DNA of 64,000 nt from Candidatus Poseidoniaceae archaeon (GTDB lineage Archaea; Thermoplasmatota; Poseidoniia; Poseidoniales; Poseidoniaceae): the NCBI GenBank assembly GCA_949372645.1, contig CASIAP010000004.1:1-64000 (forward strand), read 5' to 3'. Shown here in pieces: positions 47,067-54,984 of this stretch. A model generated the notes under the pieces. That model was not told where the DNA came from and ran no database searches. It saw only the letters and a program-made list of their open reading frames with translations. The stretch's first letter is position 1; each line of letters starts with the position of its first letter. A program made the position numbers and the translations under genes.

Positions 47067-50000
47067 TCACTTGTCTCTCAACAATCGATTCATACGTTCT
47101 TCCCTGGTGAGATTCTTATGCTGTCCTTCACCCATTTCCCTTCGTAATGAGGCAAGTCGACCTGATGGGGTCTCGTCAATTTCATCTTCGATCTCAATAA
47201 TCTGTTCCTCAACAACATTCTTTTCCATTGGAGCTTCAAACACTTCAATGGTATTTTCTTTCTCATAAGCAAAGGAAAACTCATCCTCATCTTCATCCTC
47301 TTCCACTGGTTCAGTCTCCTTAGGAGCTGTCTGAGGGAGTGGCTTTTCTTCGGAACGCTTTTTGATCTGTTTTGGTGATTTATTTTGAGTAAACACTCCT
47401 GCAAAGAAGGCGATAATGAGCAAAGTCACTGCAATACCTATGCTGAGGACAATATCACTTTGTTCCACAATGGGTTCATTCGCACTGGAAAAATAAGCAG
47501 TGGCTTTGTTATCTTCGAGATTATCATCGATATCGTATGGAGAATCACACAAGAGTGTCGCCTCCAAACGATCATTATCTGGTAAGCCTTGAGTATCTCC
47601 AATGATGACAACCGGTGCATAATCCGATTCTACGACATCTACAATTCGGGTCATAGACCATTCAGAATCAATACTCTCAATTTCAATCCGGCATGTGACA
47701 TCAGCGAGTCGTTGATATTCGGTCCGTTGAATACTAATTTTCAACTCGCCATCATCAGCTGAAAAGGAAAAAATAGCGAGATTCCATCCACTGCTTCTCG
47801 AGATCACAGAAATGCTCTTTGATTCAAGTATACGTCCATAAGAATCAATGGCCATCACTTGGACTTCGATAACACCTGCTTCTGGAGTCCATCCCGAAAT
47901 ATTCACCTCAAAACTACCATTTTCCTCTGGGCCCAATTGAATTGAACTCTGTATCAAATCGATACTTTCGCCTGTATTACTCAAAAGAACCAACGTGGCC
48001 CTTACTTGTTCATTGGATGCAGTCACCATACATCCACCGACGTTACCGCTGAGAGTTGTAAGACCGAGTTGGGTGAATGCTGAACTTTCGAGATTGCATT
48101 CGACTTGTACGTTTGGAAGCTCATATCCGGATAAATAGAGTGAAAGTGTTTCGCTTGAATCAGTTGATGATACGAGAACAATTTCGTTTTGTTCTGGACC
48201 CATCAAAATCGTGATTAAATTTTCGCCAAGTTTGAAGTCATCGTTACTTAACAAATCCCCACTGTTCACATTTGTGTTCATGAGAATACTCACTTGGGTC
48301 TCTGATGCAGCACGGTGTACGGGTGTAGAGGCAAAGGCAAGTACACCTCTCTCAATTTCAATATCATGACTCTGAATGCCCAATATAGGATGAGTAACTT
48401 CAAGCGTTGCAAGGAATCGTTGACCAGACCAATCTTCACTTGGGATAAGGCTCAACGGAATTCCAAGTAACTGATTCGGGGCTACGACCATCTGGCTTGG
48501 GCCTTCAACGGTCCACCCACTCGGCAAACCTGAAATATTCAGTTGGAGAACTGCTACATCGTTTCCATTATTTTCAATCCATGCAGTTGGCATTCCACCT
48601 TGATTATTTATTTTCCAAATCCCCTTATGTCCAAGGGCGATATTTGGTGCATCACCAACTCTCACGGGTATTTCCTGAATCGTTGAACCTGAGCCATCAG
48701 CATCACTGAGTCTGATCTTAAGAATTCCGATTTCACCAGCCACTGCATCCTCAGGAGGTGTGACAAAGACCATGACTGTTGAAGATTCGAATGGTTGAAC
48801 AATTTCTCCACTTTCGGGATATGAGATGTTCCAACCAGCTCCTGCCTTGGCAAAATATGGAGCACGAGGCGCATTACCAAGTTGGTCTACAGTTAACGAC
48901 ACATTTTGTCCTGCAGGGTCAATGGTGAGTGAAGTGTTCGCAAGATTAAACCTCCAACCCGATACATGTTCAACTGTAAAACTCAGGTTGATCTCTTGAA
49001 CCCAAATATTTCCCGAGTAGACTCCAAATTGCATGTGTGCAACAGTATCTGCCCAAGTGGAAGATGGAATAATAAATTCAAAAGAATAAGCAGCAGATTG
49101 GTTGACGTTCAGTGGCTGGCCAGTGAATATCGGTGCGCTCCATGCCGACATATCAAGTCCTGAATAGGTGTAGCTAAATGCTGGAATAATTCGCAGGGTA
49201 TCATTTGCATTGCCAGTGTTCATGGCAGTAAATTCAATTGTAATCGTGTCTTCTGGGGCCACCAAATATTCAAGACCAGATGAGATATTGATGTCCCAAC
49301 GGTGGTCGGGTTCAGCTTCTACAAAGAGACTCACTAAATCAGCAACATTGGAATCTCCAAGTGAAGTCCAAAGGAATTCCAATTCAAAGGGAATTTGAGC
49401 AGGAACTTCCGCTCCTAAAGTGACTTGAACCGTGGCAATCGTATAGGCGAGTGGACCAAGAGAACGTTGCTCAAGGGAAATAAAACTGAAATTCACGGGT
49501 GGTGATTGCATTTCCCCTGGCAGTGGTTTCGCAACAGCAGAGAGGAGGAACTCATCGATTCCATTTCCAGGATTTTCTAATCTTAAACGTATGTTCTGCG
49601 GCTCAGTCACGTTCATTGAGACACTCGCTCCAGGAGAAGATGGCAGTGGTTCCAATAGGGTTGCTTGAGAACGATAAATTTGTAATACCTGTAGTGAGAA
49701 TGTCAAATTAGAGTGGTTTTCAATGGCATCGGAGGTTGAGAATACATGGCGGTATGGGACGGTATTCGGTGGAATGTGGAGTATAAGCGTACCCATTGCT
49801 ACACCATTGCTCGTACCTGACAATTCGAGGTTTGAGCCGTTTAATGAAAGGTCGCCACTCGTAGACCACTGCCAATTATTTTGAATCATTTGAGCATCAG
49901 CCATATTCCATTGCAGAATACCACTTTCAGGCAGGTCAGCATCAATCTGCCAAGATTGTGTGGTGTTGGGGAGGCTGCGGGCATGCAATGGGGTGACAAT

Positions 50001-52787
50001 AGCTGATACTGCGGTAAATTGTATTTCTATATCTTCGCATAAGGTATCGCTTCCACTTCCGATACAAAGAGTGAGTGTTGTGGATGTTGTGGATCCAAGC
50101 GTTGCAGTGCTGGGTACATTTTGATGTGCAAATACTTCTACATCTTCTGTCGGGTCTAATGTTAGAGTAATAATTTCATCACCATTCGCATCATGGAGTG
50201 AGGGCGAACCACCCCAGGAAGTTGCCGTCCAATCAATCGAAGCGGTAGACTCCTGAGCATTACCAAGATTTTCAACAACAATCCATGCTTGAGCAGTTCC
50301 TTGAATCCGACCATATCCATCACTCATGCCCAGCCCAGTTGGGCCTGTCACAGAAAGACCACGTGTTCGAAGAACCTCAAGAGGCATTTGAATCGTCGTC
50401 ACAATTGATGCATCATCATCAAGAGTTAAGGTGAAATCGACATAACTGTTATCGTCACCTAAAGCATTGTTTGGTATTCCAACATTGAAGGCGATTGAAA
50501 CGGGTGTGTTCGGAATCAGGTTCGGTTGAACATCAGCACCATTTTGGGGACTGAAAGTCCATCCTGATGGTAATGCACTTTCATCCCATGTCAGACTCCA
50601 GTCTGCTGTTCGAGAACCAAGAGCAATCAATTCAACAACAATTGTCTCGCTCGTTCCTGGTGATATTCGTGGGGTTTCAATTGGTAGATCAATACGTGCA
50701 ACATAGGGTTCAACAATTACTAATTCTGTAGTGACCATGTTATTGTCTTCACGAGTTTCAGTAAGATTGCCGTTCACGTCCAAAATCATTGTTACAATGT
50801 GAATCCCCAATTCTGCAGTCACAACTCCACTAAAGGTAAGTGGACCGCCTTCTCCAGAAGGTGAAACAGGTTTGACATCATCAAAGCGCTCTCGAGCGAT
50901 TTCATTCCCATTCATCAATAAGACAACATCCAGGTCATCCTCATTTTCAAGTGTACCAATATTCGAGAATTGTCCAGTAATCGTGACTTGTTGACCCGGG
51001 TCTGGTTCAGCAGGGTTGAAACTGATACCTCTCTGGTCGGCAAGTGGAGCAAAATCAGCAGCACCTTGTGAGATGAGAGTATCTCCGATCAATATATCGA
51101 GAATTCCATCACCATCCATATCAGCAACTGCAGGTCCAGCCCACACTCTGTGGGGCATCGCCAAAGGAGATGACCATGCATTGTTGATGTCCGCTGAAGC
51201 CCCTGTATCTCCATCGAACGCCCAGAGACGTTGACCAAAGGCTACAATAATTTCTGGGACATCATTACCGTCGAGGTCCATCCATATTGGTGAAGAGACA
51301 GCAATTTCATCGTTATCGTTCCCAGCACCACGTTGCAAATCTCGAGTCCATTCCATCAAAGGTGTCGTTTGGCTGATATCGTGGCATCCAAGCATACCTT
51401 TTCTGTTTAAATTAAAGGCAGATTCCGAATACCATGTCACCCAACAGAGACGGTCATGCATACCATCATTCGTTGTATCGATTGGTAGCGGTTGTGCATC
51501 TGCGTAACCATTTTGCGCACGGAAATTAAAAATCTCGCTCGTAGAAGTCAGTTCCATGCCAATGAAACGTGCTCCATTACCTGTAGTGCGTCCATTGGAA
51601 TCAGTAGGTACCGTGAGAATCATTTCAGGTGCATCATCGCTGTCCAATTGAACAATGACAGGACCTGGTAGACGCAAACGAGGCGAATCCGAATCCGAGT
51701 CCGTACCTTGGAGTGCTACTCTCTCCCAGTCAAGAGAACCAGATGCTCCATCAATTCTCCAGACCCACATGTTTCCCGAATTCGAATCGATTGTTGTGAG
51801 TACAATCGCTGATGTTGAACTGTCGAGTGCAGCCCATGTAGGGTCCGATGGATGAGTTCCTCGATCAAGAGAGATTGCCCAATTTGGTTCCGATGGAACA
51901 CTTGTAGTCAATGTGAAGGAAAGCACAGTTGGGTCCTCAGTATTTTCATCAACAGCAGCGATGACTAATTCAGGAGTGCCATCTAATTGCAAATCAGCGA
52001 GAAGTGGCTGCGTAACCGAAAGATGGGGAGAGTTACTTGTTGGAAGGTGAGGGCTTGGAATACCAATACGATAATCAGCATCACTGTAACTCCAAAGTTT
52101 TTCATTGCTGTGTCCAGTTTTCTGCCATCCAGATTCAGTACACGTCAGTTCGGGCGACCATAATTCGACTTGGAGTGAACTGGAGGTGTCATAGACTACG
52201 AGTATCTCTGGTTTTCCATCATCGTCGATATCGTGCACAATCGGTGTTGAACGTATGTCATTCGTTTGCCCTAGGCTGACTTGCCAAGCGATCTTTGCTT
52301 CATCACCTGAAAGTATGCTCATCAGACTCTCCGAACCGTCATTCCAAACGGTGACTGCAAATAATTCTCCTTGCCCGCAACGTTCGAGTGCAGCATTAGG
52401 TGCAGTGATGCTTTGAGAAAAATCAGCAATAATTGAACCATATGCATCAGCCCCGTCTTCAAGGCCAACCCAATTGACAACTGGGTTATCAATAATACCG
52501 TATTCAGTGACTTCATCAACGCTTCCTTCACCTGGCCCACCATCGAGCCCGTGTGCAGGCATCGTACCGTTGTGTGTTGGTGTCCGCGCATATTGCCCCC
52601 ACGGTTGTGTATCTCCAACCCATGACTGATTCGAGTTCGATAAATAAATCGAGCGAGAGTTTTCGAAGTGTGCAGGATTATTGGCTCCATTCAAAAAGAG
52701 CGGTGAAAATGACGACAGTACCAGTAGCAACAATGGCAAAATAGCGTAGGCAACTTTGCCCGCTCGATGCAACGATTTACCGGTCAT
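47067..52787 (-). CDS. Giant surface protein: FG-GAP/VCBS-like propeller, CARDB and many NEW3-like domains
   Basis: A 1906-residue protein. The signal segment is AYAILPLLLLVLSSFSPLFL. Residues about 120-600 have FG-GAP/VCBS-like calcium motifs (VHDIDDDGKPEILVV, WMDLDGNDVPEIIVA, VADMDGDGILDILIG), forming a propeller. A CARDB domain follows (DPGQQVTITGQFSNIGTLEN ... LTETREDNN). About ten Ig-like NEW3-type domains then extend to about 1760 (ENPGNGIDEFLLS, NTGNANDTLRIIP). A helix near 1778-1799 (SIGIAVTLLIIAFFAGVF) anchors it. The roughly 105-residue cytoplasmic tail is highly acidic with a basic C-terminus (LTREERMNRLLRDK). It may bind extracellular polymers; no catalytic site is visible. Confidence 0.85.
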   Translation of the reverse strand: MTGKSLHRAGKVAYAILPLLLLVLSSFSPLFLNGANNPAHFENSRSIYLSNSNQSWVGDTQPWGQYARTPTHNGTMPAHGLDGGPGEGSVDEVTEYGIIDNPVVNWVGLEDGADAYGSIIADFSQSITAPNAALERCGQGELFAVTVWNDGSESLMSILSGDEAKIAWQVSLGQTNDIRSTPIVHDIDDDGKPEILVVYDTSSSLQVELWSPELTCTESGWQKTGHSNEKLWSYSDADYRIGIPSPHLPTSNSPHLSVTQPLLADLQLDGTPELVIAAVDENTEDPTVLSFTLTTSVPSEPNWAISLDRGTHPSDPTWAALDSSTSAIVLTTIDSNSGNMWVWRIDGASGSLDWERVALQGTDSDSDSPRLRLPGPVIVQLDSDDAPEMILTVPTDSNGRTTGNGARFIGMELTSTSEIFNFRAQNGYADAQPLPIDTTNDGMHDRLCWVTWYSESAFNLNRKGMLGCHDISQTTPLMEWTRDLQRGAGNDNDEIAVSSPIWMDLDGNDVPEIIVAFGQRLWAFDGDTGASADINNAWSSPLAMPHRVWAGPAVADMDGDGILDILIGDTLISQGAADFAPLADQRGISFNPAEPDPGQQVTITGQFSNIGTLENEDDLDVVLLMNGNEIARERFDDVKPVSPSGEGGPLTFSGVVTAELGIHIVTMILDVNGNLTETREDNNMVTTELVIVEPYVARIDLPIETPRISPGTSETIVVELIALGSRTADWSLTWDESALPSGWTFSPQNGADVQPNLIPNTPVSIAFNVGIPNNALGDDNSYVDFTLTLDDDASIVTTIQMPLEVLRTRGLSVTGPTGLGMSDGYGRIQGTAQAWIVVENLGNAQESTASIDWTATSWGGSPSLHDANGDEIITLTLDPTEDVEVFAHQNVPSTATLGSTTSTTLTLCIGSGSDTLCEDIEIQFTAVSAIVTPLHARSLPNTTQSWQIDADLPESGILQWNMADAQMIQNNWQWSTSGDLSLNGSNLELSGTSNGVAMGTLILHIPPNTVPYRHVFSTSDAIENHSNLTFSLQVLQIYRSQATLLEPLPSSPGASVSMNVTEPQNIRLRLENPGNGIDEFLLSAVAKPLPGEMQSPPVNFSFISLEQRSLGPLAYTIATVQVTLGAEVPAQIPFELEFLWTSLGDSNVADLVSLFVEAEPDHRWDINISSGLEYLVAPEDTITIEFTAMNTGNANDTLRIIPAFSYTYSGLDMSAWSAPIFTGQPLNVNQSAAYSFEFIIPSSTWADTVAHMQFGVYSGNIWVQEINLSFTVEHVSGWRFNLANTSLTIDPAGQNVSLTVDQLGNAPRAPYFAKAGAGWNISYPESGEIVQPFESSTVMVFVTPPEDAVAGEIGILKIRLSDADGSGSTIQEIPVRVGDAPNIALGHKGIWKINNQGGMPTAWIENNGNDVAVLQLNISGLPSGWTVEGPSQMVVAPNQLLGIPLSLIPSEDWSGQRFLATLEVTHPILGIQSHDIEIERGVLAFASTPVHRAASETQVSILMNTNVNSGDLLSNDDFKLGENLITILMGPEQNEIVLVSSTDSSETLSLYLSGYELPNVQVECNLESSAFTQLGLTTLSGNVGGCMVTASNEQVRATLVLLSNTGESIDLIQSSIQLGPEENGSFEVNISGWTPEAGVIEVQVMAIDSYGRILESKSISVISRSSGWNLAIFSFSADDGELKISIQRTEYQRLADVTCRIEIESIDSEWSMTRIVDVVESDYAPVVIIGDTQGLPDNDRLEATLLCDSPYDIDDNLEDNKATAYFSSANEPIVEQSDIVLSIGIAVTLLIIAFFAGVFTQNKSPKQIKKRSEEKPLPQTAPKETEPVEEDEDEDEFSFAYEKENTIEVFEAPMEKNVVEEQIIEIEDEIDETPSGRLASLRREMGEGQHKNLTREERMNRLLRDK

Positions 52788-52928
52788 TAATGTGGAGAGG
52801 TCTCGGGGGGTTGTTATTGCTTATGGCGGTGTGAGTTAAAATGAGTCGATTATGAGCTCTTTTTGTAACTCTCAGAGGCATTTCCTGATACGATTTCCGC
52901 TTCGGCCGACGCTTTGGCGTGCGAGTGG

Positions 52929-52938
52929 ATTAAATAGG
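52929..52938 (+). promoter_or_regulatory. TATA-like box of the rpo7 operon
   Basis: The element attaaatagg lies about 130 nt before the rpo7 ATG. If used, transcription would start near 52960 and give a leader of about 100 nt with a GGAATGGGATTTCCCACTCC hairpin at 53010-53030. The rest of the 276-bp gap between the surface-protein gene and rpo7 shows no coding potential. Confidence 0.4.
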
Positions 52939-53063
52939 GGTCTTCAGTGGCCAGAATGACTACGGTCGACTTCTCTCTTGAGGCACATGCCGGTGAAGGA
53001 CGGAATGGGATTTCCCACTCCTTCTTCATTTGTGCTACCGAGGATTAGTTTGAGGTGAATACG

Positions 53064-53618
53064 ATGTATAAAATTGTCACAAAGGAAGATACGATCCGCA
53101 TTCCAGCAGAGTACATGCGCAAGGGTGCATCTTTGAACGACCACATTGACCGTCTTTCGATGACTGCCTTTGAAGGTCGTTTCGATGATGACAACCGATT
53201 CATTTTAGTGACTTCAAACCACGAACCTCTTGGCCGTGGACGTATTATTCACGGCGATGGTGCTATCTATCAACGAGTTCGATTTGATGCAGTTTTGTTC
53301 TGCATGGATGATTACGAAGTGGTCGAAGGCGCAGTTTCCGAAGTCAATGAATTCGGCGCATTCGTTCGAATTGGTCCAATGGAAGCTTTGCTTCACAAGT
53401 CTCAAATCATGGAAGATCAAGTTGAAGCTAACGTCGGCGCTGGTATTATCCAAGGCCGTCAATCCAACCGAAGCATTGGTGTTGGAGACTCGGTTCGAGC
53501 TCGTATTGTATCCCTTTCGCCAGACACCTCTGATCCTCGCCGCTCGAAGATTGGTTTGACCAGTAAGCAACCAGGACTTGGCTGCCACGACTGGCTCGGC
53601 GAAGATGCTAATGTGTGA
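53064..53618 (+). CDS. rpo7: RNA polymerase stalk subunit Rpo7 (RpoE')
   Basis: A 184-residue protein. The N-terminal half is the RNP-like domain (MYKIVTKEDTIRIPAEYMRKG). The C-terminal half is an S1 fold with VVEGAVSEVNEFGAFVRIGPMEALLHKSQI. With Rpo4 it forms the stalk that grips nascent RNA and helps open the promoter. The ATG at 53064 follows gaggtga; a GTG at 53055 is a less likely alternative. It leads the series rpo7-spt4-eS24-eS31, the usual archaeal cluster. Confidence 0.95.
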   Translation: MYKIVTKEDTIRIPAEYMRKGASLNDHIDRLSMTAFEGRFDDDNRFILVTSNHEPLGRGRIIHGDGAIYQRVRFDAVLFCMDDYEVVEGAVSEVNEFGAFVRIGPMEALLHKSQIMEDQVEANVGAGIIQGRQSNRSIGVGDSVRARIVSLSPDTSDPRRSKIGLTSKQPGLGCHDWLGEDANV

Positions 53619-53628
53619 GGTGTGTAGT

Positions 53629-53832
53629 ATGGTTAAGATTCCTTTCGCATGCGGTGAATGCCACCTCGTTCTCGAAGACGGCGTGGACATGTGCCCTCGT
53701 CACCCATCAGCCCGTGTATCTTCAGAACACCAAGGTTATGTCATTATCATGAATCCTCATCGCTCGGAAATTGCCAAGCGATTGAAGATTGAGCAACCGG
53801 GCAAATATGCCCTCAAAGTAAGCATTCGTTGA
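53629..53832 (+). CDS. spt4: Transcription elongation factor Spt4 (RpoE'')
   Basis: A 67-residue zinc protein. The N-terminal site is Cys8, Cys11, Cys22 and, unusually, His25 in CPRH, where family members commonly have a fourth cysteine. The core YVIIMNPHRSEIAKRLKIEQPGKYALKV is the classic Spt4 end. Spt4 binds Spt5 NGN domain and raises processivity. Start ATG at 53629 follows gtgaggtg; the ATG at 53611 would add six residues. The gap to eS24 is 13 bp. Confidence 0.93.
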   Translation: MVKIPFACGECHLVLEDGVDMCPRHPSARVSSEHQGYVIIMNPHRSEIAKRLKIEQPGKYALKVSIR

Positions 53833-53845
53833 AGGAGATGAAAGT

Positions 53846-54163
53846 ATGGATATAGTATCGCGTAAAGAAAACAAACTGCTCAACCGTGTGGAAATTAATT
53901 TCCGCTGGCAACACGAAGGCCAAGCTACACCGTCCCGCAAAGCTGTTATGGATTTAGTCCGTACACTTGAACCAGGATCGAACCCTGACTGCATCGTCGT
54001 CAAGGAATGCAACACCCGCTTCGGTCAACCATTGACTACAGGCAAGGCATTCATCTATTCTGATGTCGAATCGATGACAGTTGAACCTGAATACATTCAC
54101 AAGCGACATGAACAATTCCGTTCAGCGTCACCAGCACCTGCTAAAGAAGGAGGTGACGAGTGA
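53846..54163 (+). CDS. rps24e: Small-subunit ribosomal protein eS24
   Basis: A 105-residue protein with the S24e fold ([49 protein letters not shown]). A ribosome site ggagatga precedes the ATG. Its stop overlaps the start of eS31 by one base (tgatg), a translational-coupling arrangement. Confidence 0.95.
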   Translation: MDIVSRKENKLLNRVEINFRWQHEGQATPSRKAVMDLVRTLEPGSNPDCIVVKECNTRFGQPLTTGKAFIYSDVESMTVEPEYIHKRHEQFRSASPAPAKEGGDE

Positions 54164-54336
54164 TGGGAGACGGTCCTAAAGCCGGAGCAAAGTGGTCCAA
54201 GTACTCCGTTGGAGAAGATGGCACACTCACTCGAAAAGCAGAATTCTGTCCACAATGTGGTCCAGGCGTTTTCCTTGCAGTTCACTCGAACCGCAAATCA
54301 TGTGGCCGATGTGGTCATACTGAAACCAACGAATGA
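54163..54336 (+). CDS. rps27ae: Small-subunit ribosomal protein eS31 (S27ae)
   Basis: A 57-residue zinc-ribbon protein, [16 protein letters not shown] at its start, with Cys29, Cys32, Cys47 and Cys50 (FCPQCG, SCGRCG). The ATG overlaps the eS24 stop and sits after a perfect ggaggtga site. As in other archaea it lacks the ubiquitin fusion of eukaryotes. It ends three bases before the stop of convergent sco1. Confidence 0.93.
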   Translation: MGDGPKAGAKWSKYSVGEDGTLTRKAEFCPQCGPGVFLAVHSNRKSCGRCGHTETNE

Positions 54337-54339
54337 ACT

Positions 54340-54975
54340 TCAGTTCATCATTGAACGTAAGTCGCTCAAGATACCTTCTGAATTCCAATTATCATGTGTC
54401 CAGCGTACGCGTTGATATCCATACTCATCAACCAATACTACCCCGTCAGTGTGTTGGACATCATAGTACACCGTATGCCCTCTTCCAAGACTCGTACTGC
54501 TGTTCGCCTCTGTAAGTACGACTCCAATTGAGAAATCAGTCCAGACTTCTTCCAGGAGTGAAAGGTTTTCTTTAGTTTCTACAGTGGTTGTAAGGTGCGG
54601 CCAAGTGACATTGTTCTGCTCCATGTATTCTGTGAGAGCAATTGGGCCGTCACGCCACGGGTCAACTGTGATTGAGATGAAACTGACGTTGGAACGCTCA
54701 TTCACACTGAGTTGAGATTCGATCCACTTCATGTCTGAAGTGGTTGTAGGACAAACGTCAGGACAATTCACGTACACGAATCCAAAAACCACAATGCTTC
54801 CATCCAAAATTGTAGAATTGAATATAGAATCATTATTGTCTTGTAACTCAAATACTCGGAATGTTTGTACTGGATTGATATCTTCGCCTAGGTAGTAGTC
54901 AGGCTCTGCAGGATTCAAACAACCAGCATTCATCATCATAATGGAGAGACAAATCACAACCAAGTACTTGTTCAC
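54340..54975 (-). CDS. SCO1/SenC-family copper chaperone lipoprotein
   Basis: A 211-residue thioredoxin-fold protein. The N-terminus is a lipobox (MNAGC, Cys19). The copper site CPDVC (Cys71, Cys75) follows the strand GSIVVFGFVYVN; the third ligand histidine is near residue 176 in VQHTDGVVLVDEYG. SCO1 delivers copper to the CuA site of cytochrome oxidase or acts as a thiol reductase. Translation starts at a GTG (54975). It begins 9 bp after the YHYH-domain gene upstream, so the two are probably one operon. Confidence 0.88.
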   Translation of the reverse strand: MNKYLVVICLSIMMMNAGCLNPAEPDYYLGEDINPVQTFRVFELQDNNDSIFNSTILDGSIVVFGFVYVNCPDVCPTTTSDMKWIESQLSVNERSNVSFISITVDPWRDGPIALTEYMEQNNVTWPHLTTTVETKENLSLLEEVWTDFSIGVVLTEANSSTSLGRGHTVYYDVQHTDGVVLVDEYGYQRVRWTHDNWNSEGILSDLRSMMN

Positions 54976-54984
54976 TGTGATGCC

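Noticed and set aside
52880-52930. GC-rich hairpin-like sequence (ccgacgctttggcgtgcg) as terminator for the surface-protein gene
   Set aside because: The surface-protein gene starts, not ends, on this side; the stem is short and no T-run follows.
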